A stretch of DNA of 64,000 nt. Origin: Petrotoga sp. 9PWA.NaAc.5.4. Lineage in GTDB: Bacteria; Thermotogota; Thermotogae; Petrotogales; Petrotogaceae. The DNA lies in contig NZ_AZRK01000015.1 of the NCBI RefSeq assembly GCF_002895485.1, positions 84,727-148,726 on the forward strand, given 5' to 3'. Below the pieces are notes generated by a model. That model worked only from the letters and a program-made list of their open reading frames with translations. It was not told the DNA's origin and did not search any database. The position numbers and the translations under genes were made by a program. Of the stretch, positions 55,620 through 63,864 are shown piece after piece; position 1 is the first letter of the stretch, and the number at the start of each line of letters is the position of its first letter.

Positions 55620-56363
55620 ATGGATAACATTTCAATTGATTATTCAAAGTTTCCTTCACATGTTGGAATAATAATGGATGGTAACGGAAGATGGGCGATA
55701 AAAAATAATAAAGATAGAAATTATGGGCATCTTAAAGGTGCAGAAACAGCTGAGAAGGTTATAGAATGGTCAAAAAATTTTGGCATTAAATACCTTACAT
55801 TATACACTTTTTCAGAAGAAAATTGGAAAAGACCAAAAGAAGAAATAGAATTTCTTTTTGATCTATTAGTTCGTTATTTTGAAAGTAATTACGTCAAAAT
55901 GACACAAAATGGCGTAAAAGTTCGATTCTTAGGTAGAATAAATAAACTTCCTCCAAAAGTGTCACAAGCATGCTTAAAAACTGAACAAATGACTCAAGAA
56001 GCTAACAACATTAATTTAATAATGGCTATGAATTATAGTGGAAGACAAGAAATAGTAGATGCAGTTAATAAAATAATTAAAGAAGGAAAAAAAGAAATAA
56101 CTATCAAAGATATTGAGAAAAATCTATATTTACCAGACGTTCCTTATCCAGACTTAATCATAAGAACTGCGGGTGAAAAGAGATTAAGTAATTTTTTGTT
56201 GTGGGAATCAGCATATTCTGAGTTTTATTTTACAGATGTTTTATGGCCAGATTTCACATATGAAGAGTATCTGCTTTCCCTTTTAGATTACTCAAAAAGA
56301 GAACGACGGTTTGGAGGAATCCCAATTCATAACCCAAACGATGGAGTGACCCCATTTGAATAA
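55620..56363 (+). CDS. uppS: Undecaprenyl diphosphate synthase
   Basis: A 247-residue cis-prenyltransferase making the C55 lipid carrier for peptidoglycan. P-loop-like IMDGNGRWA with catalytic Asp near residue 18, YLTLYTFSEENWKRP near 58, and IIRTAGEKRLSNFLLWES near 177 (alanine where glycine is usual). Immediately follows frr and overlaps cdsA by 8 bp. Confidence 0.96.
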   Translation: MDNISIDYSKFPSHVGIIMDGNGRWAIKNNKDRNYGHLKGAETAEKVIEWSKNFGIKYLTLYTFSEENWKRPKEEIEFLFDLLVRYFESNYVKMTQNGVKVRFLGRINKLPPKVSQACLKTEQMTQEANNINLIMAMNYSGRQEIVDAVNKIIKEGKKEITIKDIEKNLYLPDVPYPDLIIRTAGEKRLSNFLLWESAYSEFYFTDVLWPDFTYEEYLLSLLDYSKRERRFGGIPIHNPNDGVTPFE

Positions 56364-57201
56364 AAAAGAACTAATTACAAGAGTTTTATCAGGTATTATT
56401 ATAGGACCTTTGGTTGTATTTTCATACCTTAGTTATCCAACGCTTTTAGGATTAGTAACCACTATAGTAATGCTATCAGCTTTTGAGTTGATTGAGATGT
56501 TCACAAAAGATGTAGATAACAATTTAGTAAAACTTATACTGACATTTATAATAGGTACTTCGAGTTTAATATATGGTTTTGCTTTGGAAGCAGAATATAG
56601 AGGAATTTTACCTTTTGAAGCTGAATTAATTTTTTTCTTAGCATTTGCATGTTCTGTTTTTTCCATACTTTTGTTAACTAAAAATACCTCCCAATCAAAA
56701 AGATTTATAGAATCTTCTACGTTAGGTTTATTGTATATTTCATTTTTTCTTTCAAATTTTTATTTGATTCATATAAATTATGGTGTGGCTATGTCTATAT
56801 TAGCTCTAACTTCCGTTTGGGCTTATGATGCAGGAGCATACTTTGTGGGATCAAAATTTGGAAAACATAAATTAGCTCCAGTTTTTTCCCCTAAAAAGAG
56901 TTGGGAAGGATTAATAGGGGGAATCTTTTTTACTTTTATTTATATATTAATATTTAGTTTAATTGCAACTTCTTTTGATCTTTTATCAAAGATCACATGG
57001 TTACAAACTATAATAATTTCTATTATGGTTGGTTTCTTTGATACCCTTGGGGATCTCGCCGAATCAATAATCAAAAGATACTATAATGTTAAAGACTCTG
57101 GTGAGATTTTACCTGGACACGGAGGCATGTTGGATAGAATAGACGGTTTGTTAACAGTTACTCCAATGTGGTACTTTCTTTTAAGAATACTTTGGGTATA
57201 A
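56356..57201 (+). CDS. cdsA: Phosphatidate cytidylyltransferase
   Basis: A 281-residue membrane enzyme forming CDP-diacylglycerol. About eight hydrophobic segments; the signature FSPKKSWEGLIGG and the C-terminal GDLAESIIKRYYNVKDSG / PGHGGMLDRIDG region are intact. TTG start with ggagtg seven bases upstream. The usual next genes (dxr, rseP) are missing; a pilin-like gene follows. Confidence 0.94.
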   Translation: MNKKELITRVLSGIIIGPLVVFSYLSYPTLLGLVTTIVMLSAFELIEMFTKDVDNNLVKLILTFIIGTSSLIYGFALEAEYRGILPFEAELIFFLAFACSVFSILLLTKNTSQSKRFIESSTLGLLYISFFLSNFYLIHINYGVAMSILALTSVWAYDAGAYFVGSKFGKHKLAPVFSPKKSWEGLIGGIFFTFIYILIFSLIATSFDLLSKITWLQTIIISIMVGFFDTLGDLAESIIKRYYNVKDSGEILPGHGGMLDRIDGLLTVTPMWYFLLRILWV

Positions 57202-57269
57202 TAATATGGTTTTAATGAGTTTTGGGAAAGATTAAAACGAAAACACTTACAAATTCAGGGGGGCATAAA

Positions 57270-57668
57270 ATGAAGGGGAAAAAACTTAAAGAAGGTTTCA
57301 CCTTAATAGAAGTTTTACTCGTTTTAGGAATTATAGCAATTCTTACAAGCATTGCTGTGCCATCTGTAAAAGGAATTATTAATCAAGCTCAGGCAACAAA
57401 AATTGTTACAGATATGAAGAATGTACAAGTAGCTTTAATGAATTATTATATTTATAACAATGACTTTTCAAATTTAAGCATACCCAAATTAATTGATGAA
57501 GGATATTTAGATACCGCTCCAGCAAATAATATAGGATTATCAAACGGATCATTAAGAGAAATAAAAATAACATATACAGGGCTTACTATTCCTGCAACTA
57601 ACTTGCGAAGAATTGATAATTCTATTATGGTTGAAGGGGATAATGCTTATTTAACAGTTTCTTTCTAA
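57270..57668 (+). CDS. Type IV pilin-like protein (prepilin)
   Basis: About 132 residues from ATG 57270. The prepilin peptidase site is KEG/FTLIEVLLVLGIIAIL with the invariant Glu5, followed by the hydrophobic helix and a short soluble domain (...LIDEGYLDTAPANN, ...LTVSF). Could be a major or minor pilin or type II secretion pseudopilin (GspG-like). The ribosome site caggggggc is atypical. No other pilus genes in the window. The upstream open frame to 57222 lacks a good start. Confidence 0.85.
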   Translation: MKGKKLKEGFTLIEVLLVLGIIAILTSIAVPSVKGIINQAQATKIVTDMKNVQVALMNYYIYNNDFSNLSIPKLIDEGYLDTAPANNIGLSNGSLREIKITYTGLTIPATNLRRIDNSIMVEGDNAYLTVSF

Positions 57669-57762
57669 TTTTATATCTTTTTATATCTTTGTTGTCCTAT
57701 TCGATTAGAAATGAATATTTTCCAAAGTGAGTATTTTGAATCTATAAGGAGGCTTCAAATCA

Positions 57763-58767
57763 ATGAAAAAGCTTTATATTTCATTCTTCATTAACTCACT
57801 TCTAATTCTGTCAACTCTATTTTTTGCAGAATCTATAACTTTAATAGACATGATGGGAAGAGAAATTGAAGTCCCTGCTAAAATTGATAGAATAGTAGCT
57901 GCTTACAAACCGGCTACACAATTCATTTTTGCCTTAAATGCTCAAGAAAAGCTTGTTGGTGTAGACGATGGTTCTTTTACAGAAAAGTTATTCATTGCTT
58001 TGTATCCAAAGATAACAGAGTTACCAAAAGTAGGTTCAAAAAAGAACGGAATAAACATAGAGACTGTAGCTTCTTTACACCCAGATATAGTTATTCTTTT
58101 TCCCCATAATCAAGCTGAAGAAACTGCAGCTATATTAGAAAAAATAAATATTTCTACTATAATTATTAATCCAGAAAGTCTTGAAGAGATTCGAGAAACG
58201 AATTTGCTATTGGGCGAAGTTTTAGGCCTTCAGGAAAAATCTAATATTATCGACCAAAAGTTTGAGTATATTTTGAATTTATTAGAAAGAACAAAGTCTT
58301 TACCTAAAGAAAAAAGAAAAGTTGTTTATTTCGCAAATTCTGAACTTTTAGATACCGTAGGAAAAGGAATGCTTCAAAACGATCTAATAGAGTGGGCTGG
58401 GGGTATTAATCCCGTCGCAGAAAGCAAAAGCGGTTTTGTAAAGATATCTCCCGAACAGCTAATAGCTTGGAATCCTGAAGTAATAGTTACTTCACAGCTT
58501 TTTCAAGGAGATATATCTGCTTTATTAAATGAAAAAAAATATCAAGGCATTAAGGCATTTCAAAACAATGAAATATACCGTTTCCCTTCAAAACTTGAAC
58601 CATGGGATTTCCCAAATCCCTCTTCATATTTAGCCATGCTTTGGTTAGCAATGAAATTATATCCTGACTTATTCACCGACGTCGACTTTATAGAAATAGC
58701 AGACGATTTTTACTACACACTATACGGATTGAATTATACCGATCTCTTAAACATTATTGAAAACTAA
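57763..58767 (+). CDS. ABC importer substrate-binding protein (iron/cobalamin type)
   Basis: A 334-residue exported binding protein of the FecB/BtuF (TroA-fold) type. Signal peptide to about residue 22 (ILSTLFFAES), no lipobox cysteine. Mature part: LIDMMGREIEVPAKIDRIVA, SLHPDIVIL, GKGMLQNDLIEWAGG, PEVIVTSQLF. Ligand may be an iron-siderophore, heme or cobalamin; no riboswitch or Fur box was recognised. ATG after taaggaggc; followed 9 bp later by the permease. Confidence 0.88.
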   Translation: MKKLYISFFINSLLILSTLFFAESITLIDMMGREIEVPAKIDRIVAAYKPATQFIFALNAQEKLVGVDDGSFTEKLFIALYPKITELPKVGSKKNGINIETVASLHPDIVILFPHNQAEETAAILEKINISTIIINPESLEEIRETNLLLGEVLGLQEKSNIIDQKFEYILNLLERTKSLPKEKRKVVYFANSELLDTVGKGMLQNDLIEWAGGINPVAESKSGFVKISPEQLIAWNPEVIVTSQLFQGDISALLNEKKYQGIKAFQNNEIYRFPSKLEPWDFPNPSSYLAMLWLAMKLYPDLFTDVDFIEIADDFYYTLYGLNYTDLLNIIEN

Positions 58768-58776
58768 AAGAGTGAA

Positions 58777-59796
58777 ATGATGAATGTGAAGAACCCAAGA
58801 AAAATTTTATGGTTATTAGGTTTTTTATTATTACTTACTTTTATAATGTCTCTTTTTGTTGGAAGATACTCGATATCTTTTACCGAAGTAGCAAATACGA
58901 TTAAAAATATTCTTTTAAACAACGAAACCGCAAAAAGTAATGATTGGTTAGTTTTTTATCACATTCGTCTGCCACGAATTCTTTTGGTCACAATCGTGGG
59001 AGCTGTGTTATCAATCACAGGAGCCACTTATCAAAGTGTTTTTAGAAATCCTTTGGCATCTGCCACCATCTTAGGTGTTTCTGCCGGCTCAGCTTTTGGA
59101 GTGGCTTTAGCAATTTTAATTAGTTTTAGTATGTTTGGCACCTATTTATTATCATTTATATTTGGTTTAATAGCAGTTTCATTTACTTTTTTTATCTCTC
59201 TTTGGAGTAAGGTAAAAGGTATCACCATTCTTGTCTTAGCTGGAATGGCAGTTAGTTCATTTTTTAATGCATCAGTTTCTTTAATACAATATTTGGCTGA
59301 TCCTTATGAAAAATTACCAAACATTGTGTTTTGGTTAATGGGAAGTTTTAACAGAGCTGGATGGAGAGAAGTCTATATTGCTGTTATTACTATGATACCA
59401 GGATTAGTTATTCTTATTATTCTAAGATGGTATTTGAATGTAATGTCAATGGGTGAAGAAGAAGCCATATCAATGGGAATAAATGTTAATAGAATGCGGA
59501 TTTTTTTGATAATTGTAAGTACTATCATGGTTGCCCCAACTGTTGCAGTTGCAGGACAAATTAGTTGGATAGGTTTGGTTACCCCACATATTGCAAGATA
59601 TTTAATAGGTGCAAATCATAGATATATGTTGCCAGCTTCTGGTATATTAGGCTCGATACTTTTATTAATAATGGATAACATTGCACGAACTATAACGACT
59701 TCAGAAGTCCCAATAAGTATTGTTACTGCTTTTATAGGAGCCCCATTTTTTGTCTATCTTTTAGTTAAAAAAAGAGAAAGCGGGTGGGATCAATGA
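58777..59796 (+). CDS. FecCD-family ABC transporter permease
   Basis: A 339-residue permease with about ten membrane segments. Signatures: RLPRILLVTIVGAVLSITGATYQSVFRNPLA near 70, GVSAGSAFGVALAI, and the coupling region GEEEAISMGIN. Two adjacent ATGs (58777 and 58780) may serve as start. The gene overlaps the ATPase gene by 4 bp. Confidence 0.92.
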   Translation: MMNVKNPRKILWLLGFLLLLTFIMSLFVGRYSISFTEVANTIKNILLNNETAKSNDWLVFYHIRLPRILLVTIVGAVLSITGATYQSVFRNPLASATILGVSAGSAFGVALAILISFSMFGTYLLSFIFGLIAVSFTFFISLWSKVKGITILVLAGMAVSSFFNASVSLIQYLADPYEKLPNIVFWLMGSFNRAGWREVYIAVITMIPGLVILIILRWYLNVMSMGEEEAISMGINVNRMRIFLIIVSTIMVAPTVAVAGQISWIGLVTPHIARYLIGANHRYMLPASGILGSILLLIMDNIARTITTSEVPISIVTAFIGAPFFVYLLVKKRESGWDQ

Positions 59797-60554
59797 TAAC
59801 CGTTCAAAAATTATATTTTTCTTATGAAAAGAATAAAAATATTCTTAAAAATATAAACTTTTCGCTAAACAGGGGAGAACTGTTAGGCCTTTTAGGACCT
59901 AATGGTTCGGGAAAAACTACAATTTTAAAATGTTTAAATGGAGTATTAAAACCGAATAACGGAGAAATATACTTGGAAGGCTTTAATATTAAACATTTAA
60001 AGAATAAAGAGATAGCAAAGCTTATAAGCATGGTCCCCCAAGAACATACATCAGTGTTTTCATATTTAGTAATAGATATTGTAGCAATGGGAGTTACACC
60101 ATATTTATCATTTGGAAGCATGCCAACAAAATCAGATTATAAAAAAGCACTCAGTATTTTAGAATTTTTCCAAATTCACCATTTCGCAGAAAAGAATTAC
60201 AACCAATTAAGCGGAGGGGAAAAACAAATGGTGTTGATTGCGAGAGCTTTAATGCAAAATACAGATTACTTGATTATGGATGAACCAACATCTAATTTAG
60301 ATTTTAAAAATCAACACCTTTTGATGAAAGAATTAAAAAAATTAAGCATGAGAGGGAAAGGGATCATAACCGCATTGCATGACCCAAATTTAGCTCTGAG
60401 ATTTTGCGATAGAATAATAATGATAAAAAACGGTGAAATAATCTCCAGTGGCGAAAAAGAAAAAGTAATGAATGCAAAAAATTTGCAAATGTTATACGAT
60501 GCAGATATTTCAATCAACAACACGAATAATAGAAGCACAATATACCTTAATTGA
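59793..60554 (+). CDS. FecE-type ABC transporter ATP-binding protein
   Basis: About 253 residues from ATG 59793; the GTG at 59784 lies in the ribosome site gggtggga. Walker A GPNGSGKTTI near 35, Q-loop VPQEHTSVF, signature QLSGGEKQMV near 137, Walker B LIMDEPTSNLD, switch ALHDPN. Completes the three-gene importer. After it the intact gene order breaks down into remnants. Confidence 0.92.
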   Translation: MITVQKLYFSYEKNKNILKNINFSLNRGELLGLLGPNGSGKTTILKCLNGVLKPNNGEIYLEGFNIKHLKNKEIAKLISMVPQEHTSVFSYLVIDIVAMGVTPYLSFGSMPTKSDYKKALSILEFFQIHHFAEKNYNQLSGGEKQMVLIARALMQNTDYLIMDEPTSNLDFKNQHLLMKELKKLSMRGKGIITALHDPNLALRFCDRIIMIKNGEIISSGEKEKVMNAKNLQMLYDADISINNTNNRSTIYLN

Positions 60555-60609
60555 ACGGTTATTTTAGCTCTTTTAAAAGTATCGAACCCTTCTTCAACTT
60601 ATCACTTGT

Positions 60610-60738
60610 TTAAATATGAATTGTCAAACCTTCAATCCCTTCTTCTGCACCAAGAATTGTTTCTGTTAATGTAGGATGAGGATGTATAGAATCTGCTAGC
60701 TGATCAACACTCATTCCATATCTAACAGCTAAAACACC
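60610..60738 (-). pseudogene. C-terminal remnant of dihydrolipoyl dehydrogenase
   Basis: About 42 codons on the minus strand read GVLAVRYGMSVDQLADSIHP and continue ...HPTLTETILGAEEGIEGLTIHI then stop. This is the C-terminal dimer-interface end of dihydrolipoamide dehydrogenase (HPHPT is characteristic). The rest of the gene is missing: just upstream the sequence turns into a transposase start. Confidence 0.8.
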
Positions 60739-60866
60739 TCATAATCACCCCTCATAATACTTTTCACTGTCCTTCTATCATTCCCATACATCCTTGCTAA
60801 TTCAGAAAAATTTGACTTCATTCCCATCACCTTTATTATTTCTAACTGCTTTTTTAATTCTTTCAT
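60729..60866 (-). pseudogene. N-terminal fragment of an IS21-type IstA transposase
   Basis: From ATG 60866: MKELKKQLEIIKVMGMKSNF then SELARMYGNDRRTVK, the helix-turn-helix start of IS21 IstA, cut off after about 35 residues at the junction with the dihydrolipoyl dehydrogenase remnant. A complete IstA has about 400-500 residues. It is preceded by a promoter-like repeat module and repeat unit. Confidence 0.7.
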
Positions 60867-60889
60867 CTTTGGTATCCTTCTCCTCCTTT

Positions 60890-60990
60890 TCTTTCTATTT
60901 CTACTCACTTTAGAAATTCCAAAATCCTTATTATATATATGTTTTAGAATTAATTTTTTTACAAAATACCTCCTCAATTCTAATCCTTAT
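60890..60990 (-). promoter_or_regulatory. Promoter-like terminal repeat module before the transposase fragment
   Basis: On the minus strand TTGTAA (60964-60959), 17-bp spacer, CATATA (60941-60936) followed by tataataagg and ggaatttctaaagtgag. Very close to the 5'-nucleotidase module although the gene behind it is dead. Confidence 0.5.
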
Positions 60991-61125
60991 TAATTCCTAA
61001 TTTTTTTAACTTTTTCGCTATGTGTAGCGAAAGAGAGGGGAGAGGGCTCCGCCCTGGGCCCATTTTAAATTCAAAACCTTATTTTCTGAAGATTATCATT
61101 TCTAAAGTCCTTATTTCTATTTCCT
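60991..61125 (-). repeat. Repeat unit in the remnant region
   Basis: Core at 61044-61061 (gggctccgccctgggccc) with a perfect palindrome ttcgctatgtgtagcgaa. Minus orientation, between two minus-strand transposase remnants. Confidence 0.9.
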
Positions 61126-61128
61126 CTC

Positions 61129-61683
61129 CTAAAGAAGGATACCATTTTTATGTTCATTTCTGTACATTTTTATTTGCAACTTTTTATACCTTTTTATTTT
61201 ATCATTTACAGCTAACACAGGAGAACCAAATATTTCCTGCCAATCAGAAAAAGGTGTATTTGTTATTATTATCGTACTATGTTTTTCGTATCTTTCTGAA
61301 ATCAATTGAAAAAATAGGTTAGAACTGTCATTATCTATTGGCAAATATCCTATCTCATCTATTACAAGTACTTTGTACTTTGCAAAATGTTTTAGTCTTT
61401 TTTGTAGTCTATTTTCTAATATCTCCTGTTTGTTTATTCCTGGCTGAAAAGCAAAGTCAAAATCTTCTACACCTTTCAAAAAAGGAAAGTTTGCTATTCT
61501 TACACATGAATACATCGCTCTTTTTTCTTTCGCTTTTATTTCTAAACTACTTAATTCATATAGCGCATCTACAAAACTCTTTTCTCCTTCTTTTACTAAA
61601 TTCAAATATTTATCTAAATTGTTCTTGATTTCATTAAGATTCAATTCTTCTAAATTGTTTTGAAGTTTTATGTAATTACTCAT
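61129..61683 (-). pseudogene. IS21-type IstB remnant lacking Walker A
   Basis: A 184-residue open frame. The N-terminal part (...FLKGVEDFDFAFQPGINKQE) and Walker B region (HFAKYKVLVIDEIGYLPIDN, LFFQLISERYEKHSTIIITN, PFSDWQEIFGSPVLA) are typical IstB. The segment between them, which should hold the P-loop GPPGVGKTHLA and about 50 residues, is deleted in frame, and the end drifts from the family after PVLA. Not a working transposition ATPase. ATG with taggaggg upstream. Confidence 0.8.
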
Positions 61684-61771
61684 ATTCCCTCCTATTACAA
61701 AACATAATCACTCCAAATAGAGATTGGAGAAAAATGAAGGAAATGATAAAATAAAAGTAAGGGATGAGAAC

Positions 61772-61894
61772 ATGAAAAATAAAAAGGTTTATTCCAGTGA
61801 ATTTAATAAGATGTTCGGGAACAATTCAGATACTTATTTTAATTCAAAAACTATTTTTGTGAAAAGTAAGATTTCTTTATTTATTCTCCAATAA
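61772..61894 (+). pseudogene. Short ORF, possible transposase start
   Basis: A 40-codon frame beginning MKNKKVYSSEFNKMFGNNSD with gggatgag upstream, weakly like the start of IS3-type OrfA transposases (KK.YS.EF). Ends at a stop just before the acetyltransferase remnant. Low certainty. Confidence 0.3.
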
Positions 61895-62191
61895 CAGGGG
61901 GACAGGCCGAGTTACATCTGTGAAGAAGAAGGAAAAATAATAGGCACAATTTTATGCGGCGAAGACAGTAGAAGAGGCTATCTCTACCATCTCGCTGTTG
62001 ATAAAGATTACAGAAGAAAAGGAATAGGAACGAAACTGGTAAACTTGGTTTTTGATAATCTAAAGAAAAAAGACATAATAAAATGCCACCTTTTTGTTTA
62101 TTATGAAAACGAATTGGGTAAAACATTTTGCGAAAAAACTGGTTGGTACAAGCGCGATGAATTACTAATCTATTCTAAGGATATAAAATAA
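61895..62191 (+). pseudogene. N-terminally truncated GNAT acetyltransferase
   Basis: About 98 codons without an in-frame start: RPSYICEEEGKIIGTILCGE, YHLAVDKDYRRKGIGTKLVN (the acetyl-CoA loop with RRKGIG), then ENELGKTFCEKTGWYKRDEL and stop. This is the C-terminal two thirds of a GNAT N-acetyltransferase. The 5' end is replaced by unrelated sequence with a stop codon. Confidence 0.8.
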
Positions 62192-62226
62192 ATATAAAGG
62201 TAACTTTGGTTTTTATATGTCCATTT

Positions 62227-62853
62227 CTATTGTCTATAAGAAGAGAGATATTTTTCTCTTAAAATGGAAGAATCTTCTGATGATATTTCAGATATTTTTA
62301 AACCACTCTTTAATGCCTCTAAAAAAATTTGAGCAGTTTTTTCGCATATTAACGAAGCTACCAGTGCTTCAGACGAAGTTTCACCAACAGTTATTATTCC
62401 ATGATTTTTTAGAATGACCGCATTATTGCTTCCTAAAGCGTAAACACTGTTTTCCCCCAATCTCTTTGTCCCTGGCAATGCATATTCCGCAACGTTTATT
62501 TTACTTCCTAATAACATAACACTGTCTTCAACTAACGGCGGAATATGATCGACGATCAATGAAACTGCAGTAGAATAAATTGGATGTGTGTGAATCACTA
62601 CTTTTACATCTGCTCTTGCAGCATATATTTTTAAATGCGTAGGTAACTCCGAAGAAGGATTTTTGCCCGATAAAATATTCCCCTCCAAATCTACTTCAAC
62701 TATATCGTTCTCTTTCAGGGTATCATAAGGAACACCCGACGGAGTGATGTATATTTTTTCTCCATTTTTAATAGAAACATTACCCCATGTTCCTTTAACA
62801 AGTCCGAATTCATTTATTTTTTTAGTAATGTTTAAAATCTCTTCTTTTATCAT
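62227..62853 (-). CDS. Class II aldolase/epimerase (fuculose-phosphate aldolase-like)
   Basis: A 208-residue class II aldolase/adducin-fold enzyme. Zinc ligands His88 and His90 in VIHTHP and a third in LKNHG (about 151); catalytic-acid candidate Glu69 in PSSELPTH; phosphate-binding GTWGNVS near 21 and TPSGVPYD near 37. Could split L-fuculose 1-phosphate or similar, or epimerise ribulose 5-phosphate; methylthioribulose dehydratase is a further alternative. ATG after aaggagataat. The GntR gene upstream on the same strand may regulate it. Confidence 0.83.
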   Translation of the reverse strand: MIKEEILNITKKINEFGLVKGTWGNVSIKNGEKIYITPSGVPYDTLKENDIVEVDLEGNILSGKNPSSELPTHLKIYAARADVKVVIHTHPIYSTAVSLIVDHIPPLVEDSVMLLGSKINVAEYALPGTKRLGENSVYALGSNNAVILKNHGIITVGETSSEALVASLICEKTAQIFLEALKSGLKISEISSEDSSILREKYLSSYRQ

Positions 62854-63065
62854 AGTTTTATATTATCTCCTTCTATTTTTAATCTTTTTGGTGCCTTTAT
62901 AAATATAAAAAATGCTTTTAATAATTAAACCAAACTTCAGATTTATAAAAATATTCTTCGCTTTCACATCTTTATCTAACGTTTTTGTTTTCCCATTTTT
63001 CTAACTTTTATATTTTAAAATGTTATCATTAGCTGCTATAAAAAAATAATTAAAGATAGCTCCTA

Positions 63066-63809
63066 TTAATGAATCCTTTTTCTATTCAAATAAAACTTAA
63101 ATAAAGCAGCGTTATAATAATCTAATGAATAAATAATAGGCAAACTTGAATAATCATAAACAGTTTGCTTTAATAATAAAAATAAAATATCTTCACTTAT
63201 TTTCAAATTTTTAGCTTCTTTTTTATCGAAAAAAAACGGCTGAATTTCCGCTAAAGCACCATTTATGGTTATTCCTAAATCCTCTTCAAAATATTTGATC
63301 ATAGATTCTTTTGGAAAAAATTTTGGTATATTCTCTTTGAAAATTTTTATTGGAACTGAACTTATAGAATACACGGCAAACTCTTTATTCGCGTATCTCT
63401 TGCGATAGTAAGTAACAATTTTTTCACCTTCTTTAAGATCTAACTTTTCTTTTATTTCTTTAGTTGGTTCTGTAATTTCTACTTTTATGTATTCGGTGCT
63501 TGGTTCATAATTAAGATTTTCGATAACCTCTGTGACACCACCTAAATTTTCCAATCCGCTTTCCATCTTTAATGGCTTTTTTCTTAAAAAAGTTCCCTTT
63601 CCTTGCTTTTTACAAACTATGCCTTCTTGAGATAGTTGAGCTATAGCTTCTCTTAACGTTACTCTACTAACATTAAATATATTTACAAAATCTGTTTCTG
63701 AAGGGAGCTTTTCTCCTGGTTTTAAATTCTTCTGTTCTATGTATTCTATAATTTTTTCTTTCACTATAACACTTAATGGTGATCTTCTTCTTTCTAAAAA
63801 ATCTGCCAA
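63066..63809 (-). CDS. GntR/HutC-family transcriptional regulator
   Basis: About 247 residues from TTG 63809, which has gaaggtgaa seven bases upstream; the longer reading to 63857 lacks a ribosome site. N-terminal winged helix (KPGEKLPSETDFVNIFNVSR, TLREAIAQLSQEGIV, KQGKGTFL) and a C-terminal UTRA effector domain (YYRKRYANKEFAVY, SSLPIIYSLDYYN). Such regulators usually respond to a sugar phosphate or related metabolite. About 210 bp of gene-free A/T-rich sequence lie between it and the aldolase. Confidence 0.85.
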   Translation of the reverse strand: MADFLERRRSPLSVIVKEKIIEYIEQKNLKPGEKLPSETDFVNIFNVSRVTLREAIAQLSQEGIVCKKQGKGTFLRKKPLKMESGLENLGGVTEVIENLNYEPSTEYIKVEITEPTKEIKEKLDLKEGEKIVTYYRKRYANKEFAVYSISSVPIKIFKENIPKFFPKESMIKYFEEDLGITINGALAEIQPFFFDKKEAKNLKISEDILFLLLKQTVYDYSSLPIIYSLDYYNAALFKFYLNRKRIH

Positions 63810-63864
63810 CTTAATATTCACCTTCTCTAATATTAAAGTTTCCTTGCTTATTATCAATCATATC

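Noticed and set aside
57669..57762. Cobalamin riboswitch or Fur box before the FecBCD-type importer
   Set aside because: Only 94 bp of A/T-rich sequence; no B12-box or clear 19-bp Fur palindrome seen.
61020..61628. Plus-strand open frames opposite istB
   Set aside because: Phe/Leu-rich antisense translations of the IstB remnant and the repeat; no start signals.
61881..62126. Open frame of 81 codons on the minus strand
   Set aside because: Antisense to the acetyltransferase remnant, whose sense translation carries the clear GNAT motif RRKGIG.
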